DNA from: Cylindrospermum sp. NIES-4074
Lineage (GTDB): Bacteria > Cyanobacteriota > Cyanobacteriia > Cyanobacteriales > Nostocaceae
Direction of reading: 5' to 3'
Length of the DNA: 64,000 nucleotides
Assembly: GCA_003994795.1 (NCBI GenBank)
Contig: AP018269.1
Location: 4,241,677-4,305,676 of the forward strand
Part shown: piece after piece, positions 52,551-61,163 of the stretch
Position numbering within the stretch: the stretch's first letter is position 1
Layout: the number at the start of each line of letters is the position of its first letter
Notes under the pieces: model-generated
What the model was told of the DNA's origin: nothing
Seen by the model: the letters and a program-made list of their open reading frames with translations, nothing else
Databases searched by the model: none
Made by a program: the position numbers and the translations under genes

Positions 52551-53963
52551 TTAATTTGGCGTGGTTTCGAGTTCTTGGGTTTGGTCGATCGCCATTGGTT
52601 TCCAGTAGCTGGCAATTAAAGCTACCATTAGCCACCACAAAGTATTAACTTCGGGACGAAACCAGATGGTATCTACCGTACCATGAGCAAGCATTCCCAA
52701 CAAAGTAGCGATCGCCCCAATTAACCACAATCCCTCTGTACCTCTAGATTGTCGCCAGTGTCCTATTTGCACAAATGCAGTATTAAAGGTGACAATTAGT
52801 AGCCACAAAAAACAGGCTAAACCGACAAAGCCAGTTTCCACAGTCACCTCTAAAAAAATCGAATAGGCACTCAAGGCAGTAAAACGAGGTTGTTGATAGC
52901 GGGGATAAATGTTATTAAAAGAATTATGACCGGGGCCAATGCCAATAATTGGGCGATCGCGAATCATCTTAAAAACAGCATCCCAGACATTTCTGCGAAA
53001 ATTATTACTGCTATCTTTGCGATCAGCGAAAATGCTGACAACCCGGATACGTACTGGGTCTACAAATATTACTGCTAGCACCAATATCCCAATCAAACTG
53101 CACATAATGACCGGCAACGCCCAAGTGCGCCAAAACGCAGGCATTTCCGCACTCCACCAATAAAAAAGCAATGCCATCACCGCCCAAACTGCCACCACTA
53201 AACCAATCCAACCACCACGACTAAAGGTCAGAATTAGGCAGGCACTATTGACAATAAACATTGTTAATGCTAAAGCTTTTCTAATCCAGCTTTGCCAAAC
53301 AAAAATTGCCACCAAGCTAAAAACTACCGCTGGGAGAAGGTATCCTGCCAACAAGTTGGGATTACCCAAATAACTGTAAACCCTGGTAGTTTTAGATAGA
53401 GGAGATTCTGGATCAACCCAAGTTGCCAAGGCTGTAGCACCGAAAAACCATTGTCGCAACCCATATATACTGACAATTAGCGAGATGTGTAGGTAGAGAG
53501 TGATGATCCAAGAGCGGAGACGGGGCGATCGCAACACCCTAGCACAAAGAGCAAATAGCAGCAAATAGAGCGTCAACGTTCCCAAATCGCTCAACGCAGC
53601 CTTTTTTACTTCTGACAACGCTGTAGCAACTACCGCAACTCCCCAATAGAGCAATACCAGCAGGTGAATAGGAGTAACTGTTGAAGTATTTGCTGGTGTT
53701 GCTTCATCAGACAAAGTTAACAGCAGCCAAAATCCCACACAAGCCACCAGCAACAACCCCACCAAGGTGCTAGAAGCAAAAGGAGCCAGAGTGTACACCA
53801 AGCTGAGTAAAGCCGCCGCTATTGTGTCTCCCCACTGTATCAACACACTAGTTTGCCGCCAAGAACGCAAAAGCCCTACCAAAGAACGATGTAGGTAACT
53901 AGTAGCTAGATATTCTTTTGGCGCTAAAGACGATAAAGTAAATCTTTGCCAGACTAAATTCAT
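52551..53963 (-). CDS. ictB: IctB family membrane protein (O-antigen ligase-like)
   Basis: 470 residues from the ATG at 53963 (MNLVWQRFTLSSLAPKEYLA). About ten to twelve membrane helices and an O-antigen-ligase (Wzy_C) segment: ILTFSRGGWIGLVVAVWAVM, then a loop DRKDSSNNFRRNVWDAVFKM and IGIGPGHNSFNNIYPRYQQP with the characteristic R-x3-W and G-x-G-H-N. IctB was named for a proposed role in inorganic-carbon accumulation, but the fold fits glycan polymerase/ligase activity; true function is debated. Confidence 0.9.
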   Translation of the reverse strand: MNLVWQRFTLSSLAPKEYLATSYLHRSLVGLLRSWRQTSVLIQWGDTIAAALLSLVYTLAPFASSTLVGLLLVACVGFWLLLTLSDEATPANTSTVTPIHLLVLLYWGVAVVATALSEVKKAALSDLGTLTLYLLLFALCARVLRSPRLRSWIITLYLHISLIVSIYGLRQWFFGATALATWVDPESPLSKTTRVYSYLGNPNLLAGYLLPAVVFSLVAIFVWQSWIRKALALTMFIVNSACLILTFSRGGWIGLVVAVWAVMALLFYWWSAEMPAFWRTWALPVIMCSLIGILVLAVIFVDPVRIRVVSIFADRKDSSNNFRRNVWDAVFKMIRDRPIIGIGPGHNSFNNIYPRYQQPRFTALSAYSIFLEVTVETGFVGLACFLWLLIVTFNTAFVQIGHWRQSRGTEGLWLIGAIATLLGMLAHGTVDTIWFRPEVNTLWWLMVALIASYWKPMAIDQTQELETTPN

Positions 53964-54122
53964 AAAAAACGTTTTGACCAATCAGCACAACCGCGCAGAA
54001 CTAACTTGGACTCGATCTTAATGCGGTTAGCTAAAAAAAAGTCAAGTCGCTTCGCTCCAATTAAAAATTAAAAATTCAAAATTCAAAAGTAATAGGACTT
54101 ATATCATGCCCGGTTAATTACT

Positions 54123-54228
54123 TATAGCGGTATGCACTTGGATGAGATACATCATAGTCCCCTCATCGCTTGCGGGGAGGGGGTTGGGGGTGGGGTTCTT
54201 GTATCTCACTCAACCGAGAACCGCTATA
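54123..54228. repeat. 106-bp inverted-repeat element
   Basis: Outer arms TATAGCGGT / ACCGCTATA and inner arms GAGATAC / GTATCTC surround CCCCTCATCGCTTGCGGGG. It would fold into a long hairpin; a typical small dispersed repeat of cyanobacteria. Confidence 0.7.
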
Positions 54229-54563
54229 TAATTAAAGTAGTAGCGCAGCAAGCTTAATTTGTTGGGTTGAGTCATCAGAGAATATTTTTTTTGTTGGTGG
54301 ATTTTCTAGATTGTTGGAACCCAATATTTTAGGCTTGCCGCGCTAGTAGGTTGGGTTGAGGCAATGCGTTACCCAACAAAGGGAACAATTTTTGATGTTG
54401 GGTTTCCTTGCGTCAAACGCCACTTCACTCAACGGGGGGAACCCCCGCACGTGAGTGGCTCCCCAACCTACACAAGTGCATTTTATTTTAACTATTCATC
54501 CGGACTTGATATTACGCATTGACAGAAAGCACTAAATATGCTGTGGTATTGCTTAAGTCTCTT

Positions 54564-54625
54564 GTAGGGTGCGTCAGAGGTCAAAAATCTGTTAATGCCA
54601 AATTACTCAGTCTGACGCACCCTAC
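54564..54625. repeat. 62-bp element with perfect 15-bp terminal inverted repeats
   Basis: GTAGGGTGCGTCAGA at 54564-54578 and its exact reverse complement at 54611-54625, with a 32-bp AT-rich centre. MITE-like; no coding capacity. Confidence 0.8.
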
Positions 54626-54759
54626 TAATATGGTGTCGCAAAAGCCGGAAATGACCAATTATCGCTGATTCATATCATGTTCAATTTGTATAGTGCGTAA
54701 ATCCTAATTAACAATCTCCATAAATAAATTAATTGGCTCTGTATCCTTTTCTGTGTGGG

Positions 54760-56307
54760 TCAAAGGTCGCTAATTGCTTGCGGGGGAGCCTTCACTTGCT
54801 GAGGCAAAGACAACACATAGCGGTATCCTGATTCTAGTGAACCTTGAATCGAAATTTGCCCACCGTGCAATTCTGCCAGTTGACAGCCAAGTAACAACCC
54901 CAAGCTTTCGCGAGACAAACTACCAGAGGGCTTAGTTAAATCTATGCTGGAACTAGCAGCAGAGATACCTGGGTGCGACTTGTCCATCTCTGCTGGTAAA
55001 GTCTCTGATTGCTCCTGATTGTCTGCATGAATATTGTACTTCGCTGCTTCACCTACCAATTCAAACAGAGGTGAAGGATTAAGGCGAAAATAGGGGTCAA
55101 CTTCCGTGATACCATCTCCCAACCAGGGATGAGAAACCCACACAGTTACGTTGATCGTATCTTCTTTGTAAGAAACATGAATGCGAACAACGCTACCTGT
55201 AGCAGAAAGTTGAATCACGCTGAAAACCAAGTGATACAAGATTTGCCGCACCTTGTCTTTATCCAAAGGCCAAATGCGGCTGCGTCCCGGTTCTATCGAC
55301 AGACGAATCTCTTGCTCTCGGCGGTTAGCTACTTCTTCTAGAGTATTAATAGCTTGTTGACACAGCATTTCAATATCTACAGGAGCTAAATTCAACACAT
55401 TGGTGCTATCTTCAACCGCTCCCAGTTCAGTAATTTCATTCACCAAAGAAAGTAAATAGCGTCCACTGTGTTGAATAATCTCCAGATATTCTTTCTGCTT
55501 ATTCGTCAAGGGGCCATAAATTTCACGTCCTAGTACGCTAGCCATACCCAGCACAGATGTTAAAGGTGTACGCAACTCTTGAGTTAGCTGCGCCAAAAGT
55601 TCCAATTTTACTTGCTTGGTAGAAACCTGGCCTTTTTCTGAAGTGGGTGTGGTGATTTTTAAGTCAGCAGCACGCTCTTCCTTGAGTGACAAACTAGGAG
55701 CGCTTTTATAAATACTTTTTTCTGGTTTCCCTTGCTGCAATCGGTTGCGCTCAAATTCACTCATGCACCAACGAGCGATGATCTGTAAAAACTCAATCTC
55801 TCTAGGTGTAAAATTGCGCGGCACTAAATCCATCACTGCCAATGCACCTAAACAATTTCCCGCAGCATCAATCAGTGGCGCTCCTAAGTATGAGCGAATA
55901 CCATAATTTTGCACTAATTTACAGTCGGTAATTACTGAATCTGTAACTTTTTGCGTATCACCAATGAATAGGACTTGAAAATTCTCTACTACTTGGGTAC
56001 AAAATGATTCTCGGCGTAACAGTTGACGGGTTTGGGCTAAGTTATTCATTAGTCCTAACCTTGATAAGCCAACCGCTGATTTGAACCAGTGGCGTTCTTG
56101 ATCAATGAATCCCAAAATGGAAATTGGGGCTTCCAGAAAATGAGCAGCGGTTTGAGTGGCTTCTTCAAATACTGGAATCGTTTCTGGTTGCCGCAAACCT
56201 AATTCTGACAACGCTTTAAGCCGTTGTTGTTCTTTTGTCTCTAGGGAAGCCCAACCATCTTTAAGGGCAGATAATTTCTTTTCCGGCTCTACCATTGCCA
56301 CTGTCAC
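54760..56307 (-). CDS. GAF-domain histidine-kinase-like protein lacking the phospho-acceptor His
   Basis: 515 residues: an N-terminal GAF domain (about 40-190: FLEAPISILGFIDQERHWFK ... LGAPLIDAAGNCLGALAVMD), a HisKA-like dimerisation helix (about 232-300) and an HATPase-like domain (about 330-505). At the H-box the sequence is LAQLTQELRTPLTS: Gln243 stands where His is expected. The ATP-site N-box reads HLVFSVIQLSATGSV and the D-x-G-x-G loop is replaced (WVSHPWLGDG), so kinase activity is doubtful. Probably a pseudokinase sensor or scaffold. Not a frameshift: the frame is intact. Confidence 0.88.
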   Translation of the reverse strand: MTVAMVEPEKKLSALKDGWASLETKEQQRLKALSELGLRQPETIPVFEEATQTAAHFLEAPISILGFIDQERHWFKSAVGLSRLGLMNNLAQTRQLLRRESFCTQVVENFQVLFIGDTQKVTDSVITDCKLVQNYGIRSYLGAPLIDAAGNCLGALAVMDLVPRNFTPREIEFLQIIARWCMSEFERNRLQQGKPEKSIYKSAPSLSLKEERAADLKITTPTSEKGQVSTKQVKLELLAQLTQELRTPLTSVLGMASVLGREIYGPLTNKQKEYLEIIQHSGRYLLSLVNEITELGAVEDSTNVLNLAPVDIEMLCQQAINTLEEVANRREQEIRLSIEPGRSRIWPLDKDKVRQILYHLVFSVIQLSATGSVVRIHVSYKEDTINVTVWVSHPWLGDGITEVDPYFRLNPSPLFELVGEAAKYNIHADNQEQSETLPAEMDKSHPGISAASSSIDLTKPSGSLSRESLGLLLGCQLAELHGGQISIQGSLESGYRYVLSLPQQVKAPPQAISDL

Positions 56308-56515
56308 CTTGATAATTGCCCGATGCCGTAACGTAGATAACCGATGTTATTAGGTTACTATTTGCTATTTTTAAGCATTCCCCAATTTCGCCTCCAACAA
56401 ACAAATTGGGCACAAAATCTTTTTACTGGAGTCTTAAGCATTTCCTAAGCACCGGGAATTAAAGTTATATTTTTTACTAATTATGGCTTTCACGCCAAGC
56501 AACTGGTTTGCAAGC

Positions 56516-57114
56516 GTTTCCATCCCCGTTAGGGGAAGAGGTTTTGTAAAGTCCGAAGGAAGTAGTTCTTCCGCCAACTCTACCAGGTTTCCATCCCCGT
56601 TAGGGGAAGAGGTTTTGTAAAGAGTGAAGCTTTTGCAAAAGAGTCGTAAAGTAGAGTTTCCATCCCCGTTAGGGGAAGAGGTTTTGTAAAGAGATGATGC
56701 AACTACGCAAGCAAGCCTGCCTCAAGTTTCCATCCCCGTTAGGGGAAGAGGTTTTGTAAAGCCAAGTACGACATCCTCACCGGAGGAGGAAGTGTTTCCA
56801 TCCCCGTTAGGGGAAGAGGTTTTGTAAAGAATGCATGATTTAAACCTTAAATATGGCATTGTATGTTTCCATCCCCGTTAGGGGAAGAGGTTTTGTAAAG
56901 TTTAGTGCGCCCCCAGGCGCTAACGTTCCCGGGTTTCCATCCCCGTTAGGGGAAGAGGTTTTGTAAAGAACTTTCGCGACCCAAATCGGGGGCGATACTC
57001 TTCTAGTTTCCATCCCCGTTAGGGGAAGAGGTTTTGTAAAGTAGTTGCCTGGGTTGGCCCTCTGCCGATCCAACAAAAGTTTCCATCCCCGTTAGGGGAA
57101 GAGGTTTTGTAAAG
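56516..57114 (-). CRISPR. CRISPR array, 9 repeats and 8 spacers
   Basis: Nine identical 36-bp repeats begin at 56516, 56587, 56656, 56726, 56794, 56865, 56933, 57006 and 57079, each reading GTTTCCATCCCCGTTAGGGG then AAGAGGTTTTGTAAAG on the plus strand. Spacers are 32-37 bp and all different. Read on the minus strand the repeat ends GGGGATGGAAAC, the usual 3' end (8-nt handle ATGGAAAC) of type I/III cyanobacterial repeats, so transcription is probably leftward from 57115. No cas genes are in the window; minus-strand frames across the array are repeat translations, not genes. Confidence 0.97.
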
Positions 57115-57360
57115 AGTTCACCTCTGTAAACCTTACTGAGCAAGGGTTTCAGATACCCAAATCGACACCACTCTTGAAAGCGGTAAAAAACTTGAGCAAA
57201 ATTATCAATTTTGTAGCCTGAAATCCTTGCTGTGTAAGCAATCGACACCAGTCAACGAAATTATGCGGTTTTCAAGGTTCGGAGGAGTGATGTCGATGAA
57301 TTTTAAGACACTCTCTAAAAAGTAATATATCGTACTTAAAATTGTCAAGCTCACTTAAGA
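57115..57360 (-). promoter_or_regulatory. Putative CRISPR leader
   Basis: AT-rich flank on the 5' side of the array for leftward transcription. It contains two copies of AATCGACACCA (57160-57170 and 57240-57250) and an inverted pair CAAGGGTTTCAG / CTGAAATCCTTG (57141-57152 and 57219-57230). These may mark the leader's integration or promoter features. Confidence 0.5.
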
Positions 57361-57411
57361 AAAATCAAGCGAAACACCCGCTTTATAACAATCCGGTTCA
57401 GTTAGACTGAT

Positions 57412-57534
57412 ATCTTGCACCATTTTTAATTAACCCAAAGGTGGGCAATGCCCGTGACGCAAGAATCGGGGTTTCATGGCAATAAAAGCATTGCCCACCC
57501 TACAAAAATTGGCATTCAATAACTGGTGCAAGAT
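57412..57534. repeat. Nested inverted-repeat element (123 bp)
   Basis: Outer arms ATCTTGCACCA / TGGTGCAAGAT and inner arms GTGGGCAATGC / GCATTGCCCAC. Lies between the CRISPR leader and the aminotransferase gene; no coding capacity. The remaining gap to 57753 has no other feature that I can name. Confidence 0.75.
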
Positions 57535-57753
57535 GTGAGTAGAGCCAAAAATCTTAAATTGCGTAGGTTGGGGAGGTACTCACGTGTGTATTTTCCTTTC
57601 TTCCCCCACAGCCTGCTTTAAAAATCCAAAATTCATCAAAAATTCACAAAGCGTTGATAACTTTGTTGATGCCAAAGCTGACTCCTAGTCCAAAAATAGA
57701 TTAGATTTTGTACACCAGGATTTCGATATTTAATTTTTTTGAGGCATCTAGCA

Positions 57754-58920
57754 ATGAATAAAATCTCTATTAGAATTCCTTTTGTTGATCTTAAAATACA
57801 ACACCATTCAATACAAACGCAACTACAACAGGCTATTCAGGATGTTTTGGAAAAGGGAGATTTTATTTTAGGACAAGCATTATCAGATTTTGAAGCAGCA
57901 TTTGCGGCAGCGTCTGGTACAGAATATGGAATTGGTGTAGCATCAGGAACGGACGCGATCGCACTCGGCTTGCAAGCGTGTAATATTGGCCCTGGTGATG
58001 AAGTGATTATTCCAGCCAACACCTTTGTAGCCACTTTGATTGGAGTGTTACACGCTGGAGCCAAGCCGGTTTTAGTAGATTGCGACCCACAAACAGCTTT
58101 AATTGACTTGGAAGCGGCAGCAAAAGCCATCACACCCCATACTAAGGCAATTATCCCCGTACACCTTTATGGTCAGATGGTATCGCCACACGAGCTATTA
58201 GATTTTGCCGATACGCATAAACTACTAATTTTTGAAGATGCGGCTCAAGCACACCTAGCCGAAAGAGAGGGATATCGTGCTGGTTCGGTGGGAACAGCAG
58301 CAGCATTTAGTTTCTATCCCAGCAAGAATTTAGGAGCATTTGGGGATGGGGGAATGCTACTCACCAGAAATCTGGATGTAGCTCAGAAAATGCTGCGCTT
58401 ACGGAATTATGGGTCATCCCAAAAGTATGTGCATATTGAAACAGGTACTAATAGCCGCCTAGATACCTTGCAAGCAGCGGTATTGCACCAAAAATTACCA
58501 TATTTAGCAGAGTGGAATAGCGATCGCCTAAATATTGCTCAACAGTATGATATGGAACTAGCACCCTTAGCAGCTGCTGGTATTATTCCCATGCAAAACC
58601 AAAGCGACACAGGACACGTTTACCATCTCTACGTCATCAAAATTGATGATTCGTGTCCCCTAGAACGCCAGCAAATTCAAGAACAACTAACAGCAGCAGG
58701 AATCCAAACAGGCATTCACTACCCCATTCCCTGCCATCTTCAGCCAGCATTCACCAACTTAGGCTATCAACAAGGAGACTTTCCTCAAGCAGAAAAGTTG
58801 GCAAATCAAATATTATCATTACCCATGTACCCTGGTTTGACCAATAGCCAAATTAAAGAAGTTGTAGCCACAATGGCATTCATCCTCAGCGGTGAAACCC
58901 AACAGTTATTGCACATTTAA
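57754..58920 (+). CDS. DegT/DnrJ/EryC1/StrS family sugar aminotransferase
   Basis: 388 residues from the ATG at 57754 (MNKISIRIPFVDLKIQHHSI); a TTG five codons upstream is also in frame. PLP enzyme that makes amino-sugar nucleotides: GVASGTDAIALGLQACNIGP, the D-A-A-Q segment EDAAQAHLAERE and the PLP lysine Lys191 in FYPSKNLGAFGDGG. Substrate is not told by sequence. It precedes an exosortase/polysaccharide-export cluster, so it may supply a sugar for surface glycans. Confidence 0.93.
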   Translation: MNKISIRIPFVDLKIQHHSIQTQLQQAIQDVLEKGDFILGQALSDFEAAFAAASGTEYGIGVASGTDAIALGLQACNIGPGDEVIIPANTFVATLIGVLHAGAKPVLVDCDPQTALIDLEAAAKAITPHTKAIIPVHLYGQMVSPHELLDFADTHKLLIFEDAAQAHLAEREGYRAGSVGTAAAFSFYPSKNLGAFGDGGMLLTRNLDVAQKMLRLRNYGSSQKYVHIETGTNSRLDTLQAAVLHQKLPYLAEWNSDRLNIAQQYDMELAPLAAAGIIPMQNQSDTGHVYHLYVIKIDDSCPLERQQIQEQLTAAGIQTGIHYPIPCHLQPAFTNLGYQQGDFPQAEKLANQILSLPMYPGLTNSQIKEVVATMAFILSGETQQLLHI

Positions 58921-58945
58921 TTTATTGCTCAGTCAGCTATTTGCT

Positions 58946-59120
58946 GTAAGCATTCAGCACTTCAGCGGTCAGCAGTCAGGTAAAACCGGGTTTTAGACTG
59001 AAGTTTAAGGGTTTGCAGTTGGGTAAACTTACACCAAAGGCAATTAGTAATCCCTCTGTCAGAATGCTCATAAATTTTTGGATATTGCTGATAGCTTGAA
59101 GCTACAAGCTGAATGCTTAC
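58946..59120 (+). mobile_element. MITE-like element, copy 3 (175 bp)
   Basis: Ends GTAAGCATTCAGC and GCTGAATGCTTAC, a perfect 13-bp terminal inverted repeat. The fullest copy of the family also found at 14340-14469 and (inverted) 25913-26086. Lies between the aminotransferase and exosortase genes. Confidence 0.88.
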
Positions 59121-59171
59121 TATTTACTCACTAATAACTGACATATTTCCCATTTTTAAATACTTAAAATC

Positions 59172-60074
59172 ATGGCACTCCAGCAACAGATGAAAAACAG
59201 GAACACGTCACAATTATTAAACCTAGCTATCTTAGGCGTTTTGCTGCTGCTTTACACTCCTATATTGCTACACTGGATCGATGGTTGGCTGCACAAAAAT
59301 ATTAGTACAGAACATGAATATTTCAGCCACGGTATTATTGGTCTACCATTTGCTGCTTACTTGGTTTGGTTAAACCGCAAAAAGTGGCAACGTTTGCCAG
59401 ATGAAACCCATCCCTTAGGCGCTCTCTTGTTGTTAGTAGGGGGAATTTTTTATCTGAGCGGTGTCACAGAATGGGTTAACCTTTCCTTACCCATGATATT
59501 AGCAGGACTATGTTTGTGGTTTAAAGGAATATCAGGCTTCCAATTACAAGGATTTTCCTGGTTGCTAGTATTTTTAGCAACCCCAACGGCAGTACCTTAC
59601 CTTATTGCTCCCTACACCTTGCCCCTGCAAAGCTTTATTGCTGGCACAGCAGGCTTTATTCTGAATCAGTTTGGCATGGAAGTCACCGTCGAGTCTATAA
59701 ATCTATATGTAGGTGGCAGAATTGTCGAAGTTGCCCCTTATTGTGCAGGTCTGAAAATGTTGTTTACCACTCTATACGTCAGCTTGATGCTGCTTTATTG
59801 GACAGGCGTTTTATCTTCACGCCGCATAACTATTTTGTTTTTATCAAGTGCCGTTGTCGTTAGTATTACTGCCAATATAATTCGCAACACCTTACTAACA
59901 TTCTTTCACGGTTCGGGTAATGAAGCAGCATTTAAATGGCTGCATGAAGGTTGGGGTGGCGACCTCTACTCTGCCTGTATGCTGTTTTTATTAGTACCTC
60001 TACTGAATTGGCTGAATAGCTATTTTTCAATAGAGCCTGAAACTCAATTAGAGGCTGAAATTGGTAATGGGTAA
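59172..60074 (+). CDS. Cyanoexosortase
   Basis: 300-residue membrane cysteine protease/transpeptidase-like enzyme with about eight helices. The exosortase triad is visible: Cys191 in VEVAPYCAGLKML, Arg238 in NIIRNTLLTFF and His258 in WLHEGWGG. It cleaves PEP-CTERM-like C-terminal signals of exported proteins linked to exopolysaccharide. The following gene looks like its dedicated partner. Subfamily (A, B or C) not certain. Confidence 0.92.
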   Translation: MALQQQMKNRNTSQLLNLAILGVLLLLYTPILLHWIDGWLHKNISTEHEYFSHGIIGLPFAAYLVWLNRKKWQRLPDETHPLGALLLLVGGIFYLSGVTEWVNLSLPMILAGLCLWFKGISGFQLQGFSWLLVFLATPTAVPYLIAPYTLPLQSFIAGTAGFILNQFGMEVTVESINLYVGGRIVEVAPYCAGLKMLFTTLYVSLMLLYWTGVLSSRRITILFLSSAVVVSITANIIRNTLLTFFHGSGNEAAFKWLHEGWGGDLYSACMLFLLVPLLNWLNSYFSIEPETQLEAEIGNG

Positions 60075-60184
60075 TTGGTAATGGGTAATTGGTAATAGTT
60101 TATCTTGCCTCTTGCCTCATTGCCTTTTGCCTCTATTGTTATTTTATCGAGTAAAATACCTTCTAAGTATTGAAAAAATAACTT

Positions 60185-60919
60185 ATGATTTCCTTATTCA
60201 AGTCTCTCAAGCAACAGCAATTGAATCAGATAGCAGCACTTTTGTTGTTACTGTTGCTGTTGGGGATAGCAGGGGTTCCTGGTTATTTAACAGGACGTTG
60301 GCAATGGAAGCAACCACCACCAATCACTAGTCTCCAGGCATTGAAACAAATTCGTAAGGTGGGATTAAACCTTCCTGGTTGGCAAACTATTGACCAGGTA
60401 GAACAACTAATTGGCGAACACGAATGGTCTTTACAAATTATCAAGAAAGAAGGCACACAAACTCAGGCTATATTGCTTTTACTGCCACAAAACGGCCCCA
60501 CAGACCAACCAGAAGTAGAGTGGACAGAGATTAATAGTTGGGGAAAGTTACGTTGGGGAAAGTGGGACACAGCTCAAGAGCGCTCTGCTGATTTTACTGT
60601 TAAACAGCCAGCAAAGTTAAGTGCCAACGGTGACGCTAAAATAGAAGCTAGGTTCTTTCGTGCTGCCACACGACAGGGAACCTTCGCAGTCTTGCAATGG
60701 TATGCAATGCCGAATGGTGGCAATCCATCACCTTTACGCTGGTTTGTGGCAGATCAATTAAAACAGTGGCGTCAGCAGCGTACTCCTTGGGTGGCTGTGA
60801 GCATTCTGACACCTATGGAACATTTAGGGCAGATAGAAACATCTTGGTCTGAGGTACAGTCGCTTGGTGAAACAGTGCAAGCCACATTAATGGCTCTTAC
60901 TTTCTCAAGTAATAAATGA
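60185..60919 (+). CDS. Cyanoexosortase system-associated protein
   Basis: 244 residues. One N-terminal membrane helix (IAALLLLLLLLGIAGVPGYL) then a periplasmic domain rich in Trp and Gln (LKQIRKVGLNLPGWQTIDQV, VEWTEINSWGKLRWGKW, LRWFVADQLKQWRQQRTPWV). Resembles the EpsI-like/exosortase-associated proteins always encoded beside cyanoexosortases. Starts 110 bp after the exosortase. Precise role unknown. Confidence 0.82.
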   Translation: MISLFKSLKQQQLNQIAALLLLLLLLGIAGVPGYLTGRWQWKQPPPITSLQALKQIRKVGLNLPGWQTIDQVEQLIGEHEWSLQIIKKEGTQTQAILLLLPQNGPTDQPEVEWTEINSWGKLRWGKWDTAQERSADFTVKQPAKLSANGDAKIEARFFRAATRQGTFAVLQWYAMPNGGNPSPLRWFVADQLKQWRQQRTPWVAVSILTPMEHLGQIETSWSEVQSLGETVQATLMALTFSSNK

Positions 60920-60949
60920 ATAGTTGGTGCAGAAATATGATGGCAAATA

Positions 60950-61062
60950 TTCCCCCAAGGATAGAGGTCAGTTAAAGGTTAAAGTAAAAAGTTAAAAATA
61001 TCAGAATTACTAATGTTAACCTGTCAATCTCTATCCTTTTTAGTGGTAAATTCTTGGGGGTG
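60950..61062. repeat. Imperfect inverted arms before the polysaccharide export gene
   Basis: CCCCCAAGGATAGAG at 60952-60966; its complement appears in two pieces, CTCTATCC at 61029-61036 and TTGGGGG at 61054-61060, separated by 17 bp. May form a long hairpin with a bulge; could be an attenuator or a decayed repeat. Confidence 0.4.
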
Positions 61063-61163
61063 AACCAGACATTTAGAGTATTTCCAGAGTAAAATAGCGT
61101 TTTGGTGCCACCAATCCTGATTTACTCTTTACTGCACCGATTTTTATAGCGTCTAGTTATCGT

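Larger units (their letters stand above)
53964..54759. other. Repeat-rich intergenic region
   Basis: About 800 bp without a gene. It contains a 106-bp and a 62-bp inverted-repeat element (listed separately) and several TTGGGTTGAG...AACCCAACA-type dispersed motifs (about 54260-54480), including GGGGGGAACCCCCGCAC. No tRNA or coding frame recognised. Confidence 0.6.

Noticed and set aside
56840-57248. Minus-strand open frames of 78 and 81 codons with repeated LTGMET-like peptides
   Set aside because: They are translations of the CRISPR repeats and spacers, not protein genes.
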